60,427 nucleotides of DNA from JBCCQH01 sp039024435. GTDB taxonomy: Bacteria; Bacteroidota; Bacteroidia; J057; JADKCL01. A program made the position numbers and the translations under genes. Below are positions 1 to 9,817 of this stretch, piece after piece. The stretch's first letter is position 1, and the number at the start of each line of letters is the position of its first letter. Below the pieces are notes generated by a model. It did not search any database. It saw only the letters and a list, made by a program, of their open reading frames with translations, and was not told the DNA's origin. Where the stretch lies: the NCBI GenBank assembly GCA_039024435.1, contig JBCCQH010000034.1:1-60427 (forward strand), in the 5' to 3' direction.

Positions 1-189
1 CGCCAATTCCGTCGGCAATCAAAACACGATCATCCGCCCCTCAAAGATGAACGAAGACGAGGATGCCAATTTCCCATTTTGATTTCTGATTGACTGATTT
101 CTAATTTCTGATTGTTTTGGGCCGCACTTTTTCGGGTGTACAATTCGGATAGTTTGGTGGCAATTCAATGCTAATCGGCTGATTTCCAA

Positions 190-1045
190 TCGTTAAATCG
201 CGTATTCTTCGTCATTTGATTTCCAGTTTGCGATTGATCTTGGTTGCTTTTTTCGAAATGCGGCTTCGCTGGGATATTTTCCTGGTTATTGGCCGATTCT
301 CGAATTGCGGATCTGGATAAAGTACGTCGTTTTAGGAGTTAATTTATTGACTACCAATCCTCAACGAGAGATTTTTCAATGAATTGACTTCCGTTTTGCG
401 GTTGTTCCTGGTTGCTTTTTTCGAAATGTATCTTTACCGAGGTATTTTTCCAGTTCTGTGCGATCTCTCGGATTGTGGATCCGGATAAAGCACTTCGATT
501 TCGGGGCTAACCTTCTGACTATCAATATTCAATGCGAACATTTTCGATTCTTTGATTTCCGTTTCTGGATTGATCTTGGTTGCTTTTTTCAAAATGTGGC
601 TTCGCCGGGTAAATTTTCGCTGATTCTGCGTAGTTGCTCGAATTGTGGATCCGGTTGACACACTCTATATCAGGGGCTAAAAGATTGATTACCAATATTC
701 CATGCGAATATTTTCAATTCTTTGATTTCCGTTATTGGATTGATCTTGGTTGCTTTTTCAAAATACCGCTAAAAGAATGATTTTTCGAGATCCTTCTTTG
801 TCTCTGAGATTACCGGAAAGAATTCGCCGATCATTTTGCCTCTAATCAATTAACTTTCAATGCATCATGAAATACATTTCTCTTCGCTGATTTCCATTTT
901 CGATTTTTCTTGCTTGCATTTTTCAAAATGCCGCTCGACGGATAATTTTGACAGATTCTTTCCTCTTTCTCCGAGTGTGGGCAACGATAAATTGCTCCGG
1001 TTTATGACTAACTACCGGATTTCCAATTGCTACGCAAGCCTGTAA
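190..1045. repeat. Degenerate tandem repeat array, period about 168 bp, at least five units
   Basis: The heptamer TGGTTGC, inside a longer recurring phrase (gattgatct-tggttgc-T run-aaatg), falls at 241, 409, 577 and 747, with a variant TGCTTGC at 911. The spacings are 168, 168, 170 and 164 bp. A second anchor, GGATC(t/c)GG, follows at 309, 477 and 647, again 168 and 170 bp apart. Each unit also holds a tttgatttcc phrase and a ccaatatt-type phrase at matching offsets. Units are clearly diverged. No convincing ORF runs through the array. It fills the first 1.1 kb downstream of the serine dehydratase gene. Function is unknown; an old, decaying minisatellite is the simplest reading. Confidence 0.8.
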
Positions 1046-1132
1046 GGCACTGCACCGCTGTCCATTGAAAATTGAACGAAGCGCCCGTTGGAAATCGGAA
1101 ATTTTCCCATCAGAAATCAAGCCACCGAATAT

Positions 1133-2044
1133 TCATCCCTCCTCCTCTTCCCAATCTACCAGTTCCGCGTCGTTGATGAGTACCATCTGCTCGATGGCCT
1201 TTGCCGTAGGGGTATTCGCCACCCCACCCAGGGCAGTCTCTTTGTAGCGCTCTTCCATCGACTCGCCCACCTCGCCCATCGCGTCGACCACTTCATCTAC
1301 CGGAATGACACTTTGATCGCCAGCCAAGGCCATCTGCGCCGCCGCAAAAGCGATAACGGAACCGGAGCCATTGCGCTTCACGCAGGGAACCTCCACCAGA
1401 CCCGCGACCGGGTCGCAGATCAATCCCAGCATGTTCATGATCGTGATCGCCACGGCGTCCATCACTTGATCCGTATTCCCCCCCAAGGCATAGACCACCG
1501 CTCCGGACCCCATTGCCGCCGCCGTACCGGTTTCCGCTTGGCAACCGCCCACCGCCCCCGCAATGGAAGCCCTCCGCTCGATCACCAAGGCGATTCCCGC
1601 CGCCACCAACATCGACTCGTGGATCGTTTCATTGGGCAAATCGTGCAATTCCTGCAACGTCGTCAAAATCCCCGGCATGATCCCGGAAGCCCCCGCCGTT
1701 GGGGCCGCCACTACGCGGCCCATGCAAGAATTCACCTCTTTGGCCGCCACCGCATACGCCAACAATTTTTGGAACTGCGGCCCCAAAACCGAAACTTTAC
1801 AGTTCATCACCTTCTTCGCACCATTGTCGATCATCCCGCTGAGCGACTTCATGTCGCTCTCTAATCCCGTCTTTACCGCATCCTTCATCACCGCAAAGGA
1901 AGCGGCGACCCGGTCCCAGATCCATTCGGGCGAACGACCCTTCTCGCGGACCTCATAATCGAGAACCGGCTGCCACAATGCCTGATCGGACCCTTTGAGG
2001 GCGGCTTGCCATTCACGGAAGCTATCGAAAAGGACATCGGCCAT
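1133..2044 (-). CDS. sdaAA: L-serine ammonia-lyase (serine dehydratase), iron-sulfur-dependent, alpha-type
   Basis: This enzyme deaminates L-serine to pyruvate and ammonia using a [4Fe-4S] cluster. The 303-residue product carries the family hallmarks: the conserved CMGRVVAAPTAGASG stretch near residue 110, a GGCQAETG motif, and CDPVAG followed by a VPCVKRN segment; these supply the conserved cysteines for the cluster. Length fits the alpha domain alone. No beta-subunit gene lies nearby, so the partner is either elsewhere or dispensable. An ATG at 2044 is preferred; an in-frame TTG two codons upstream is possible. The gene begins 24 bp after the stop of the subtilase gene on the same strand, so the two may share a transcript, although no functional link is obvious. 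Confidence 0.93.
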   Translation of the reverse strand: MADVLFDSFREWQAALKGSDQALWQPVLDYEVREKGRSPEWIWDRVAASFAVMKDAVKTGLESDMKSLSGMIDNGAKKVMNCKVSVLGPQFQKLLAYAVAAKEVNSCMGRVVAAPTAGASGIMPGILTTLQELHDLPNETIHESMLVAAGIALVIERRASIAGAVGGCQAETGTAAAMGSGAVVYALGGNTDQVMDAVAITIMNMLGLICDPVAGLVEVPCVKRNGSGSVIAFAAAQMALAGDQSVIPVDEVVDAMGEVGESMEERYKETALGGVANTPTAKAIEQMVLINDAELVDWEEEEG

Positions 2045-2068
2045 GGACAATCGTATTCGTTCAGTGGA

Positions 2069-3751
2069 TCAGTCAAATAGAGAAAGCCGAGCGGTCAGAT
2101 TGAGTACACCTGCCGGGCTGTCATCGGCGGCCCGCAACCGAACCGTATACATCCCGGCACTCAGATTTGGGTAATCGGTCGCCCGATCAAAGTGCAAAAC
2201 ATTGTAAAAAGGCGCAACCGTCAGCTCGCGTTCCAGGACAATTTTCCCGCGCGTATCCACAATCTGGAACACTGCCGGGTACGCCGTCGATTCATTGTCT
2301 ACCACTAGGCTAAATTGATCGCCGGCGGGATTCGGAAACACCTGTAAGCCATTTTCGACCAGGGATTCGGTGGTTACCGCCCCCGCAATATTCTCTCCCG
2401 TGACCGCCTTAAAGGCCGATTTCACCGAAGGAATGCCGTAGCCGTAGGCTTCGTCGGGATTGTCAAAGCGGTCCGCCGAGCGAATCAGGGCATCGTACAG
2501 TTCCATATTGGTTTTTTCCGGCGCCGCTTGCAGCAGGCAAGCTAGGAATCCGGAGATCACCGGGCAGGAAAACGACGTCCCGTTGCCCCGGGCAAAGATG
2601 CCTCCCTTATTGATGAAGCTCGTCTGGGTGCCCATGGCACAGACATCCGGCTTGATGCGGCCGTCGTAGGCCGGTCCACGGCTGCTGAACCCGGCCACAA
2701 TGCGTTCACTGTTTACCGCTCCGACCGCGATCACGCTGTCCCCATCCGCCGGCGCCAGCAACTTGCCATTGCCATTGTTCCCGGCGCTGTTCACGACGAT
2801 GATGCCCCGCGAGGCCGCGATATCCGCTCCCCGGGTGATGATCGTCGTATTTCCATCCAGACCCGCGTAGCCATAATCAAATCCGCCATCGAAGTCCCGA
2901 TAACCCAGGGAGGTCGATAAGATATCGGCGCCGAGCGAGTCGGCAAATTCCATGGCGGCGACCCAATTGTCCTCTTCGCGGTTGGTTTCTGCCGCATCTT
3001 CCTCGGTGTGGCACAAGATGAAATCGGCCCCGTGGGCCGACCCGTAGAAATTCCCTTCGGAGTTGAAAGGATCCTCGTACCAGCCCGCCAGGATAGAAAG
3101 TACCCAGTGCCCGTGATTGCCCTGGTTGAAAACATCGACTTCATCGTTAACAAAATCGTAAGTCGCGACCAGTTGATTGTTGGAAATCAAGTGCTCCAAG
3201 TGGGGATTCTGGTCCAGTTCATCGAAGCCATTGTCCATGACCGCAATCAGCACACCCCGGCCATTGTAGCCGTTTTGGTGCAATTGATCCAATCCGATCA
3301 TATCCAATTGCGCCGCGGTGCTGCCCGCATCGTAGCCGATCTTATAAGAAATGGGATCCGGCGCATCGTAGTCAACGATCACCTTGGGGATGAGTTTGAT
3401 CTCCCGGACAAACGGCAGCGCTGCCACTTGCTCCTTGGTTGCATCATCCATCCAGACCGAAACCGCATTGAACCATTTCGAGGGGTGGCGCAGTTCAGCC
3501 CCCGTCCCCGCGAGGGCTTCTCGGTAAGCCGGATGGACCGGATAGTCGCGGAAATCCACCGCCACACCGTGCTTTGCCCGGCGATCCAGCGCACGCTGCG
3601 TCAGAATTTCCTGGGGTTGAATCGCACTGATATCTCCCTTGTCGGTAAGGAAAATCCAGTATTTTTCCATGCCCATCCGGTTCTGTGCCCCGGCTTGGCT
3701 CGCGAAAGAAAACAGCAGCAAGATGAGAGTGGCGGATACAACATTTCGCAT
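2069..3751 (-). CDS. Secreted subtilisin-like (S8) serine protease with C-terminal sorting domain
   Basis: A 560-residue secreted protease. Residues 1-22 form a signal peptide (MRNVVSATLILLLFSF...). An inhibitor-like propeptide is followed by the S8 catalytic core: Asp173 in VMDNGFDE, His213 in NHGHWV and Ser393 in GNGTSFSCP. The usual HGTH is changed to HGHW, but the triad is intact. The last 85 or so residues (FPNPAGDQF ... LSAGMYTVRL) match a type A T9SS sorting domain, so the mature enzyme is probably exported across the outer membrane. The ATG at 3751 is chosen because it opens the signal peptide; longer in-frame starts would put charged residues in front. A TTG-N20-TATCTTTA promoter ends 5 nt before this ATG. 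Confidence 0.92.
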   Translation of the reverse strand: MRNVVSATLILLLFSFASQAGAQNRMGMEKYWIFLTDKGDISAIQPQEILTQRALDRRAKHGVAVDFRDYPVHPAYREALAGTGAELRHPSKWFNAVSVWMDDATKEQVAALPFVREIKLIPKVIVDYDAPDPISYKIGYDAGSTAAQLDMIGLDQLHQNGYNGRGVLIAVMDNGFDELDQNPHLEHLISNNQLVATYDFVNDEVDVFNQGNHGHWVLSILAGWYEDPFNSEGNFYGSAHGADFILCHTEEDAAETNREEDNWVAAMEFADSLGADILSTSLGYRDFDGGFDYGYAGLDGNTTIITRGADIAASRGIIVVNSAGNNGNGKLLAPADGDSVIAVGAVNSERIVAGFSSRGPAYDGRIKPDVCAMGTQTSFINKGGIFARGNGTSFSCPVISGFLACLLQAAPEKTNMELYDALIRSADRFDNPDEAYGYGIPSVKSAFKAVTGENIAGAVTTESLVENGLQVFPNPAGDQFSLVVDNESTAYPAVFQIVDTRGKIVLERELTVAPFYNVLHFDRATDYPNLSAGMYTVRLRAADDSPAGVLNLTARLSLFD

Positions 3752-3756
3752 AACCC

Positions 3757-3787
3757 TAAAGATACAGGCCCCAGGATGGGTTTGCAA
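3757..3787 (-). promoter_or_regulatory. Predicted promoter of the S8 protease gene
   Basis: On the minus strand a TTG (3785-3787) is followed after exactly 20 nt by TATCTTTA (3757-3764), one base off the Bacteroidota -7 consensus TAnnTTTG. The start codon of the protease begins only 5 nt further on, so the transcript is predicted to be leaderless or nearly so. Confidence 0.5.
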
Positions 3788-4004
3788 GCCGGGAATACTA
3801 CGTAAATTGATTTCTGATGAATATGAAAATCCGAGGGAAACAATTCAAAAATCTTCGAGAGCGAACCTTCGCCGTGCGGTGTTCAAATTGATAAATTTGA
3901 AAGCGGCTACGGGAATGATTGTGGTTTGGGGGTTTTCTTGTGATTGTAGGTTGCGCGTTCCAAACGCGCCCCTTGGAAATCGGAAATCGATTTATTGAAA
4001 ACTC
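3788..4004. other. Intergenic region with a dispersed GGAAATCGGAAAT motif
   Basis: This stretch separates the protease promoter from the end of the HU/SPOR gene. It contains cgccccttggaaatcggaaa at about 3968-3987. Nearly the same phrase occurs at 1083-1101 (cgcccgttggaaatcggaaa), and its complement lies at about 19630-19650. No gene or clear terminator was seen. Confidence 0.4.
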
Positions 4005-5048
4005 TCACCTCATTCCCATCCAATAGATCCAACTTTTATCGGGGAAGCGGGTTTTCCATTCCACCATCTGGTTGATGACCGCCATTTTGTTGCGGTTCTG
4101 GTAGACCGAAATTTTGTAGAATCCGCGGCCGCGTGACTTCAAAATCTTGGGCTGAATGCCGCCTTTGCGGAAACGGCGCTGCAATTGTCGCGCGTCGTCT
4201 GGATCGCTGGTCGCCGAGACAATCAGGTAGTACATGCCGCTCTGGGCGAATACACCGGGCTTCTCGGTGGGATCGACCGGGGTCCGCTTGGGCGGCGGGT
4301 CGGCAGTGCCCTCCGGGGGGACGGGGTCGACCGTCGGGGGGGGATCCCCGGGAATCACCTCGTCGGGCATTGGGGGAGGATCGTTTTTCGCGATGCTGGA
4401 TGCATTGTCCTTGGAATACAGCCCGATGTTCTCCAAAACACCCAAGAACTTGTCCGGCCAGATCATGCCGGCGCCTGAGCCCAACAGCAACAGAACCAGC
4501 AGCACAATCAACCAAACCGGACCTCGGCGGCGCTTTTTAACGGGCGCAGCCGGCTCCACCACCGTTTTCTGGGCCGCCGCCCCGGCCAAAGCCGCCGTTT
4601 TCTTCGCACTTACCGCCGCTGGTTGCGCATCGCCCAGCGTATATTGGACCGCCGCCAAACCAAAAAACGGATCTGCCTGACCATCGGCCCCCGGATCGGG
4701 AACAAAATCGATTTCCTGATCGGCATAATTCAGCGCTCCCCACCCCGGAAATACCAGGGAGCCCGCCCGTTGCAGTTCTTCCCGCGCCCAAGTCCCCACT
4801 TCCTGGACCAGGCTCCGCGCCCGGTCAATCTGCAAGTCAAAGTAGCGGAAATAAAAATCCTCCAACTGAGCGGTACTTTGTTCGCCTTTTTCCAGGACAA
4901 ACCGCTCAGCCGGAGGATCGATCTTTTTGTTTTGGTGGTCGATGACCGCGCCAAAATACCTGCGCTCAAACGTGCCGATGCCGGGCACCGAAAACGTGTC
5001 CAAATGTTGAAAGGCGAGTTGCAGGGATTGTCGCGGATCGGGATTCAT
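4005..5048 (-). CDS. Membrane protein with N-terminal prokaryotic HU-like (CCDC81-type) domain and C-terminal SPOR domain
   Basis: The 347-residue product begins with a region (LQLAFQHLDTFSVPGIGTF..) resembling the bacterial HU-CCDC81 domains found in Bacteroidota. A basic patch (KKRRRG) and one transmembrane helix lie at about residues 175-197, followed by a Pro-rich periplasmic linker and a SPOR domain at about 270-345 (GMYYLIVSATSDPDDARQL...). SPOR domains bind denuded peptidoglycan, and such HU/SPOR proteins are thought to link envelope and cell interior. The start is ATG 5048, whose A is shared with the TGA stop of the upstream barrel gene (TGATG), implying translational coupling. It is the last gene of the four-gene operon 12196-4005. 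A longer upstream start would overlap the barrel gene and is disfavoured. Confidence 0.82.
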   Translation of the reverse strand: MNPDPRQSLQLAFQHLDTFSVPGIGTFERRYFGAVIDHQNKKIDPPAERFVLEKGEQSTAQLEDFYFRYFDLQIDRARSLVQEVGTWAREELQRAGSLVFPGWGALNYADQEIDFVPDPGADGQADPFFGLAAVQYTLGDAQPAAVSAKKTAALAGAAAQKTVVEPAAPVKKRRRGPVWLIVLLVLLLLGSGAGMIWPDKFLGVLENIGLYSKDNASSIAKNDPPPMPDEVIPGDPPPTVDPVPPEGTADPPPKRTPVDPTEKPGVFAQSGMYYLIVSATSDPDDARQLQRRFRKGGIQPKILKSRGRGFYKISVYQNRNKMAVINQMVEWKTRFPDKSWIYWMGMR

Positions 5049-6706
5049 CAAAACGATAGGGTCGCACCAGCCTGGACGTAGAAGGGGCGCATACGGTAAT
5101 TGTGCCAGCGCTGCCAATCGATGCCCAGTATATTGTTCAGCCCGAAAAATACAGAGATTCTTTCATTAAACCTATAGTCGGCGCTGAGGCGAACGTCCGG
5201 AACCAAGCCTGCCTGGATCGGATTGCCCACACTGTCGATGCTCATCACCCGCGAACCGTACAGGAACACTTCGGTGGACACCCACACCTTCTTCGCAAAG
5301 TTGTAAGACGCCCAAAAGTCCACTTGTACCTTGGGAATCCCAAAATTGTGGCTCAGATTCGAGAGGGTAAAGGTGCGAAATTCGCCCTTGACCCCCGCCC
5401 GGATCTTGTCCTGCTTGTTGAAAATAAGCGAAGCCGTCAGGCCCGACTGCCCAAAGCTCGAATCGTACAGCATCTGGAAGTAAGCCCCGTCTTGCGGTGT
5501 GAAGTACACCAATTGATTTTTCACCCGCTTTGTGTAGGCGCGGATGCTGAAATCCAGGTATTTGGCCACTTGCCCGTCGAGGCCCAGGTACAGATTGAAG
5601 CGCTCACTGCTCGGGCGAATATCCACATCGCGGTCCAGAAAGCGGTTTTCTTCAATCAAATCGGTAAAGCGCAGGTAATTCATTTCCCCTTGCAGGCCCG
5701 CCGACACGGTCAGCTTGTTTTCGACCAGGCCATACGCCGCCCGCAAGATGGGAAAAGCGCCAAAATGCGTCGTCGAATCGCTCAGTGAATTGATCTTGAT
5801 GCCCGCTTCCGCCCGCAAATTGCCGGTTTTGAACTTTACCGTGGGCGTAAAGTCGAGGAAAAAGCGGCTTTGCTGCACCGAATCAAACTCGGTATTTGAG
5901 AAGGTCAACTGCCCCCGCACGTCGGCACCAAACTGATCGGTAATCGTCCAGTCTGCCTGCGGCAAAAGCGATAGGTGGATGTCCTTCCCCTTGTCGATCT
6001 TTTTGTGGTTGTCAAAGAATCCATTGAAGTTCAATCCCACATCGTAGTTCACCTCCCCGGGCGTATAGTTGCGGGCAAGGCTGGCGTCAAAGATCACCCG
6101 GGTAAAAGTCTCCCGAATGCTGTCCCGCCACTCCGGATTCTGCTCGACGATGCTATCAGCGAAGTAAAAATAATTTGAATTCTGGATGCTCAACTTCGCC
6201 CCGAGGGTGTGACCGTTCGCGTAGTACTCGCCGTAGATCGCCCCGAGGTTGTCGCGGAACTCGGCGTCGTTGACGTAGCCATTGGAGCTGGACCGGTGGG
6301 AAAAGTCCAAACCCGCCGAACCCTTGATACTGCGGTTGGTCCCCAGGTGCAGATCGCCCAGAATCGATGCAAATCGCCCGTAACCGAGGCGCAAGAAATT
6401 CGGATACAGCTTGTCCATCGGCACCTTGGGGGGCTTGGGCGGACGCACCGGAAGCGGTTCGTAATCGGTATCCGCCTTGATGTCCTTCTCCTCGTAGGTC
6501 ATCCCCGAAGTCTCCACCTTGTTGGTGACCGGTGGGGTTTCCAGTGCCGGCTTTTCCATTTCGTCGAGGTTGAGCTGGAGATCGTTCTCGAGTTCGAGCT
6601 TGTCCGGCCCGACCCCGCCGCCTTGGGCGTATCCCGTTACGACACTGAGCATCAGCACCGCCACTGCGGCAGCAATGGTTGCGATAAAAGATTGGTTGGG
6701 CTTCAT
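5048..6706 (-). CDS. Outer-membrane beta-barrel protein (TonB-receptor-like barrel, no plug recognised)
   Basis: A 552-residue protein with a signal peptide (MKPNQSFIATIAAAVAVLMLSVVTGYAQ). A Pro-rich periplasmic linker (residues about 70-95, PLPVRPPKPPKVP) follows, then alternating aromatic/polar strands to the end. The final residues GATLSF finish in Phe, as barrel substrates of BamA usually do. I see no TonB plug, so the exact function is unknown; similar proteins in Bacteroidota are annotated as TonB-dependent receptor-like. The ATG lies one base after the stop of the TPR gene, and its own stop overlaps the next start. The context places it with a large TPR protein and an HU/SPOR protein, suggesting one envelope complex. 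Confidence 0.75.
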   Translation of the reverse strand: MKPNQSFIATIAAAVAVLMLSVVTGYAQGGGVGPDKLELENDLQLNLDEMEKPALETPPVTNKVETSGMTYEEKDIKADTDYEPLPVRPPKPPKVPMDKLYPNFLRLGYGRFASILGDLHLGTNRSIKGSAGLDFSHRSSSNGYVNDAEFRDNLGAIYGEYYANGHTLGAKLSIQNSNYFYFADSIVEQNPEWRDSIRETFTRVIFDASLARNYTPGEVNYDVGLNFNGFFDNHKKIDKGKDIHLSLLPQADWTITDQFGADVRGQLTFSNTEFDSVQQSRFFLDFTPTVKFKTGNLRAEAGIKINSLSDSTTHFGAFPILRAAYGLVENKLTVSAGLQGEMNYLRFTDLIEENRFLDRDVDIRPSSERFNLYLGLDGQVAKYLDFSIRAYTKRVKNQLVYFTPQDGAYFQMLYDSSFGQSGLTASLIFNKQDKIRAGVKGEFRTFTLSNLSHNFGIPKVQVDFWASYNFAKKVWVSTEVFLYGSRVMSIDSVGNPIQAGLVPDVRLSADYRFNERISVFFGLNNILGIDWQRWHNYRMRPFYVQAGATLSF

Positions 6707-6707
6707 G

Positions 6708-9700
6708 TTAGTTTTCCTCCTCGATCAGGTTTCCGACATCGTTGTTGTCCTCCTCAGAATCCGGCACTCCGCCCGCGTTGTCCAGGTCACGCATGGCTTT
6801 GATCTCTTCCAGGCGCCGTTTCGCCTGTTCTTGGATCTCAAGGTACACATCCTGCTTGGCGAGGCTGAGCAAGGTGCCATCGGTGGCTTGCAAGGTATCG
6901 CCCAGTTCGAGATAAGCTTCGGCCAGGACCAGGAAAGCACGCGCTTTCCAGTAGTTGTACCCGGGATACTCGTCCTTGAGGTAGATGGCCGCAATCCGGC
7001 TCTGTTCGAAATCACCGCGGTCGTAGAGGATGCGGGTGATGTAGTATTGGCTTTCGGCGGCAAAGACATTCGAATAGTCCTTTTCCACTTCGGAGAAAAC
7101 AGTAAATGCTTCATCCAGGCTGCCGAGAAAATAATCGCATACGGCGAGTTGTACTTTGGCCTTGGTCCGGGAATACTCGGTGGTGTTCGGATCGTTGCGG
7201 ATCGCGAGCAATTCGCGCCGCGCGGCCGGGTAATCCTCGTTGGCGAGGTTGATTTTGGCCTTGCCAAATTGCGCCCCCAGCCGGTCTTCCAGCTTGTCGG
7301 AGCGTTCTTCCATGGCGGTGTACAGCTCCATGGCCACAAGGTTATTGCCCTTGGCAAATTGAATGTCGGCCGCCGCGTTCAAAGCCTTCAAGGTGTACTC
7401 GCTGGGAGCCTCCTGCTTGAAGACGGCTTCGTATTCCACCAGCGCTTTCTCCGGCTCTCCCAGCTTTTGGTAGGACTGACCGAGGAAGAAATGGGCGTGG
7501 TCCACGTAGCGCCCGCGCGGGAAGTCGACCAGGTAATTTGAATAGCGCTGCGCCGCCGAGGCAAAGTCTTCGTCAAACACAAACCGCTGGTCGGCAATGT
7601 TGATCGCCAGGTCTTCCGATTCGCCCGAACCGCCGGATTCCGCGGTGATCGGACAGTTCTTGCGGGACTGGGCCTCCACCTGATCGTACTCGCGGCTCGG
7701 GAGCAAGTCCGAAAGGGCTTGCAGCGAGGTGTTCCGCGCCGAGGCATCGTAGCAGTGATCGTAGGCGACCTGCTTGAAATAGCGGATCGCGGAGGGATTG
7801 TTGCCGGATTTGGCTTCGGCGATGGCCAGCCGGGTGAGGGCACCGGGCACAAACTTGCTGTCTTCGTGGTCGCGAATCAGCACCCGGCAGTACTTCGCGC
7901 AGTTCCGCCAGTCGTCCAGCCACGTAAGGTAGGTTTCCGCCGCCTGAATGAGCGCGTCGTCGCGAAATTCGCTTTTTGCGTAGCGCGCCGCTAGGCGCAC
8001 CCAGGCGCCGGCCGACTTGTTGTAGTCTTCCAAGCGGAAAAAGCAGTGTCCGGTTTGGAAGAGCGCATAATCGACGTGCATGTTGTTGAAATCCTGCACC
8101 TGCCGGTAGTAGCGCAAAGCACCGTTGAAGTTTTTCCCGGCAAATTCGCAGTCACCTGCCCGCAGCACCGCGTCGACGTACTGCTCGCGGTTCGCGTCGC
8201 GGTCCGCCAGCCCAATGAACTTCTCAAAGTTGCGGCCCGCCTGATCGTATTTCTTTTGTTTGAGCAGAGCCCAGCCGATGCCGTACCACGCCAATGCGTA
8301 GTTCGGATGCTTCGAGGCGTAGGACTGGTCGAGGAAATTCCGGTAGGAAGAGGTCGCTTCGGCAAAATCCTGCATCCGAAACTGGCTCTCAGCGTACCAG
8401 TAGTAAGACGAAAGCGTGATTTCCGCGTCGTGGCGCTGATTGAGGGAGCGCTTGAAGTAGTCGGCCGCAATTTCGTATTTCCGCTTTTCGTACATCGAGA
8501 GTGCATAATAATAACAAGCGCGCTGGTAGGCTTCCTGGGCACGGCGCGTGCGCAAACCGGCGGAATTCTCCAGGTACTCGATGGCGTCCTTGTAATTGTT
8601 CGTGTAGAGCAGTACTTCCCCCACGAGCGACTGGGCTTCCTCGATGTAGGAGGATTCGGGGTAGTCGCGGATAAACGTCTGCAACGCGGCCAGCGCATCC
8701 TCAAAGTAGCGGGTCTCAAAACTGGCCTTGGCGTACTGAAACATCGCTTCGGCGGTCAGATCCTGGTCAAATTTCAAATCGGAAGCTTTGCTGAATGCCG
8801 TGCGGGCATTTTCAAACTTCTCTACCTTCAAAAAGGAATGGCCCAAATAATAGTAAGCGTTCTGCGCGACTTTGTCTTCCGGTTGGAGTGCCTTGTCTAG
8901 GCGGGCCATCGCTTCCCTATAGTTGCCGCTCCGGTAGTAGCTGTAGCCCATGCGGTACTGGCCTTCACGATTGAGGCGACCCCGCTGACCCTCAAATTTT
9001 TTGAAGTATTCGATGCACTGCGCGTATTTGTCCCGGTCAAAAGCGGCATTGCCCAAGATGAACCAGGTCTCGGCTCCAGCGCGGCGGCTGTTTTTGATCA
9101 ACTCCTCCCCCATTTGATCCAACTCGTCGTAGCGCTTGAGCGCCAGCAGACAACTTGCCTTCATGAGATCGAGGTTCTTGGCGTACTTGGCATCCGGATC
9201 GACCCGCTGCATCGCGGTGTAGGCTTCGGCGTAGTTGCCATTGTCGTAAGCGATGACGGCGAGGTAGTACGCACCCATCTCGCCGTAGAGACCGGGGCTT
9301 TGCCGGATCTGCCGGAACTTACTCATCGCTTCCCGGTGCTGCCCATCGGCGTAGTAGCCGTAGCCGAGCATGAACCGGGCTTCCGTCTTTTGTTCCTTGT
9401 CCAGGGTGCCCGATTCAATTTTGCGGAGCGGCGCCACGGCCCCTTTGTAGTCCTTGCGGATGTACCGCATCTTACCGATGCAAAAATACGCCTCACTGTG
9501 CCGGCTGTGTTCCGGGAATTCGGCGATGTATTCTTCCAGCATCGCGGACGCATTGTCATGCAAAAGGTGAAATGCACAAACGCCCTGATAATAGTGGGCC
9601 TCCGCGATCAAGTCGTTGCGGCCGGGGGCGTAAGATGAGGCGTGATTGCGGGCCACAAACTGGCCAAATTTCTGCTGGGCGGTAACGTATTTTCCCTTGT

Positions 9701-9815
9701 CAAATAGTTCAAGCGCTTCCTTGTACGTTGAAAGATCCTCGTAGCCGGGTTGTTGTGCCTGCAATGTTGGGACCGCCACTGCGAGGAAAACAACAATCCT
9801 GAAGAGTTGTCTCAT
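6708..9815 (-). CDS. Large secreted tetratricopeptide-repeat protein (1035 residues)
   Basis: The signal peptide MRQLFRIVVFLAVAVPTLQAQ is followed by almost uninterrupted TPR-like helical repeats, for example ALELFDKGKYVTAQQKFGQF and EYDELDQMGEELIK-type units with the W-L-G-Y-A-P spacing. The last 25 residues are acidic (SEEDNNDVGNLIEEEN). The protein should be a periplasmic scaffold that binds partner proteins. It starts 2 bp after the TonB-dependent receptor stop and ends 1 bp before the barrel gene start, so all are one transcript. Large TPR proteins next to barrel genes recur in this phylum, but a specific role cannot be read from sequence. Confidence 0.88.
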   Translation of the reverse strand: MRQLFRIVVFLAVAVPTLQAQQPGYEDLSTYKEALELFDKGKYVTAQQKFGQFVARNHASSYAPGRNDLIAEAHYYQGVCAFHLLHDNASAMLEEYIAEFPEHSRHSEAYFCIGKMRYIRKDYKGAVAPLRKIESGTLDKEQKTEARFMLGYGYYADGQHREAMSKFRQIRQSPGLYGEMGAYYLAVIAYDNGNYAEAYTAMQRVDPDAKYAKNLDLMKASCLLALKRYDELDQMGEELIKNSRRAGAETWFILGNAAFDRDKYAQCIEYFKKFEGQRGRLNREGQYRMGYSYYRSGNYREAMARLDKALQPEDKVAQNAYYYLGHSFLKVEKFENARTAFSKASDLKFDQDLTAEAMFQYAKASFETRYFEDALAALQTFIRDYPESSYIEEAQSLVGEVLLYTNNYKDAIEYLENSAGLRTRRAQEAYQRACYYYALSMYEKRKYEIAADYFKRSLNQRHDAEITLSSYYWYAESQFRMQDFAEATSSYRNFLDQSYASKHPNYALAWYGIGWALLKQKKYDQAGRNFEKFIGLADRDANREQYVDAVLRAGDCEFAGKNFNGALRYYRQVQDFNNMHVDYALFQTGHCFFRLEDYNKSAGAWVRLAARYAKSEFRDDALIQAAETYLTWLDDWRNCAKYCRVLIRDHEDSKFVPGALTRLAIAEAKSGNNPSAIRYFKQVAYDHCYDASARNTSLQALSDLLPSREYDQVEAQSRKNCPITAESGGSGESEDLAINIADQRFVFDEDFASAAQRYSNYLVDFPRGRYVDHAHFFLGQSYQKLGEPEKALVEYEAVFKQEAPSEYTLKALNAAADIQFAKGNNLVAMELYTAMEERSDKLEDRLGAQFGKAKINLANEDYPAARRELLAIRNDPNTTEYSRTKAKVQLAVCDYFLGSLDEAFTVFSEVEKDYSNVFAAESQYYITRILYDRGDFEQSRIAAIYLKDEYPGYNYWKARAFLVLAEAYLELGDTLQATDGTLLSLAKQDVYLEIQEQAKRRLEEIKAMRDLDNAGGVPDSEEDNNDVGNLIEEEN

Positions 9816-9817
9816 AA

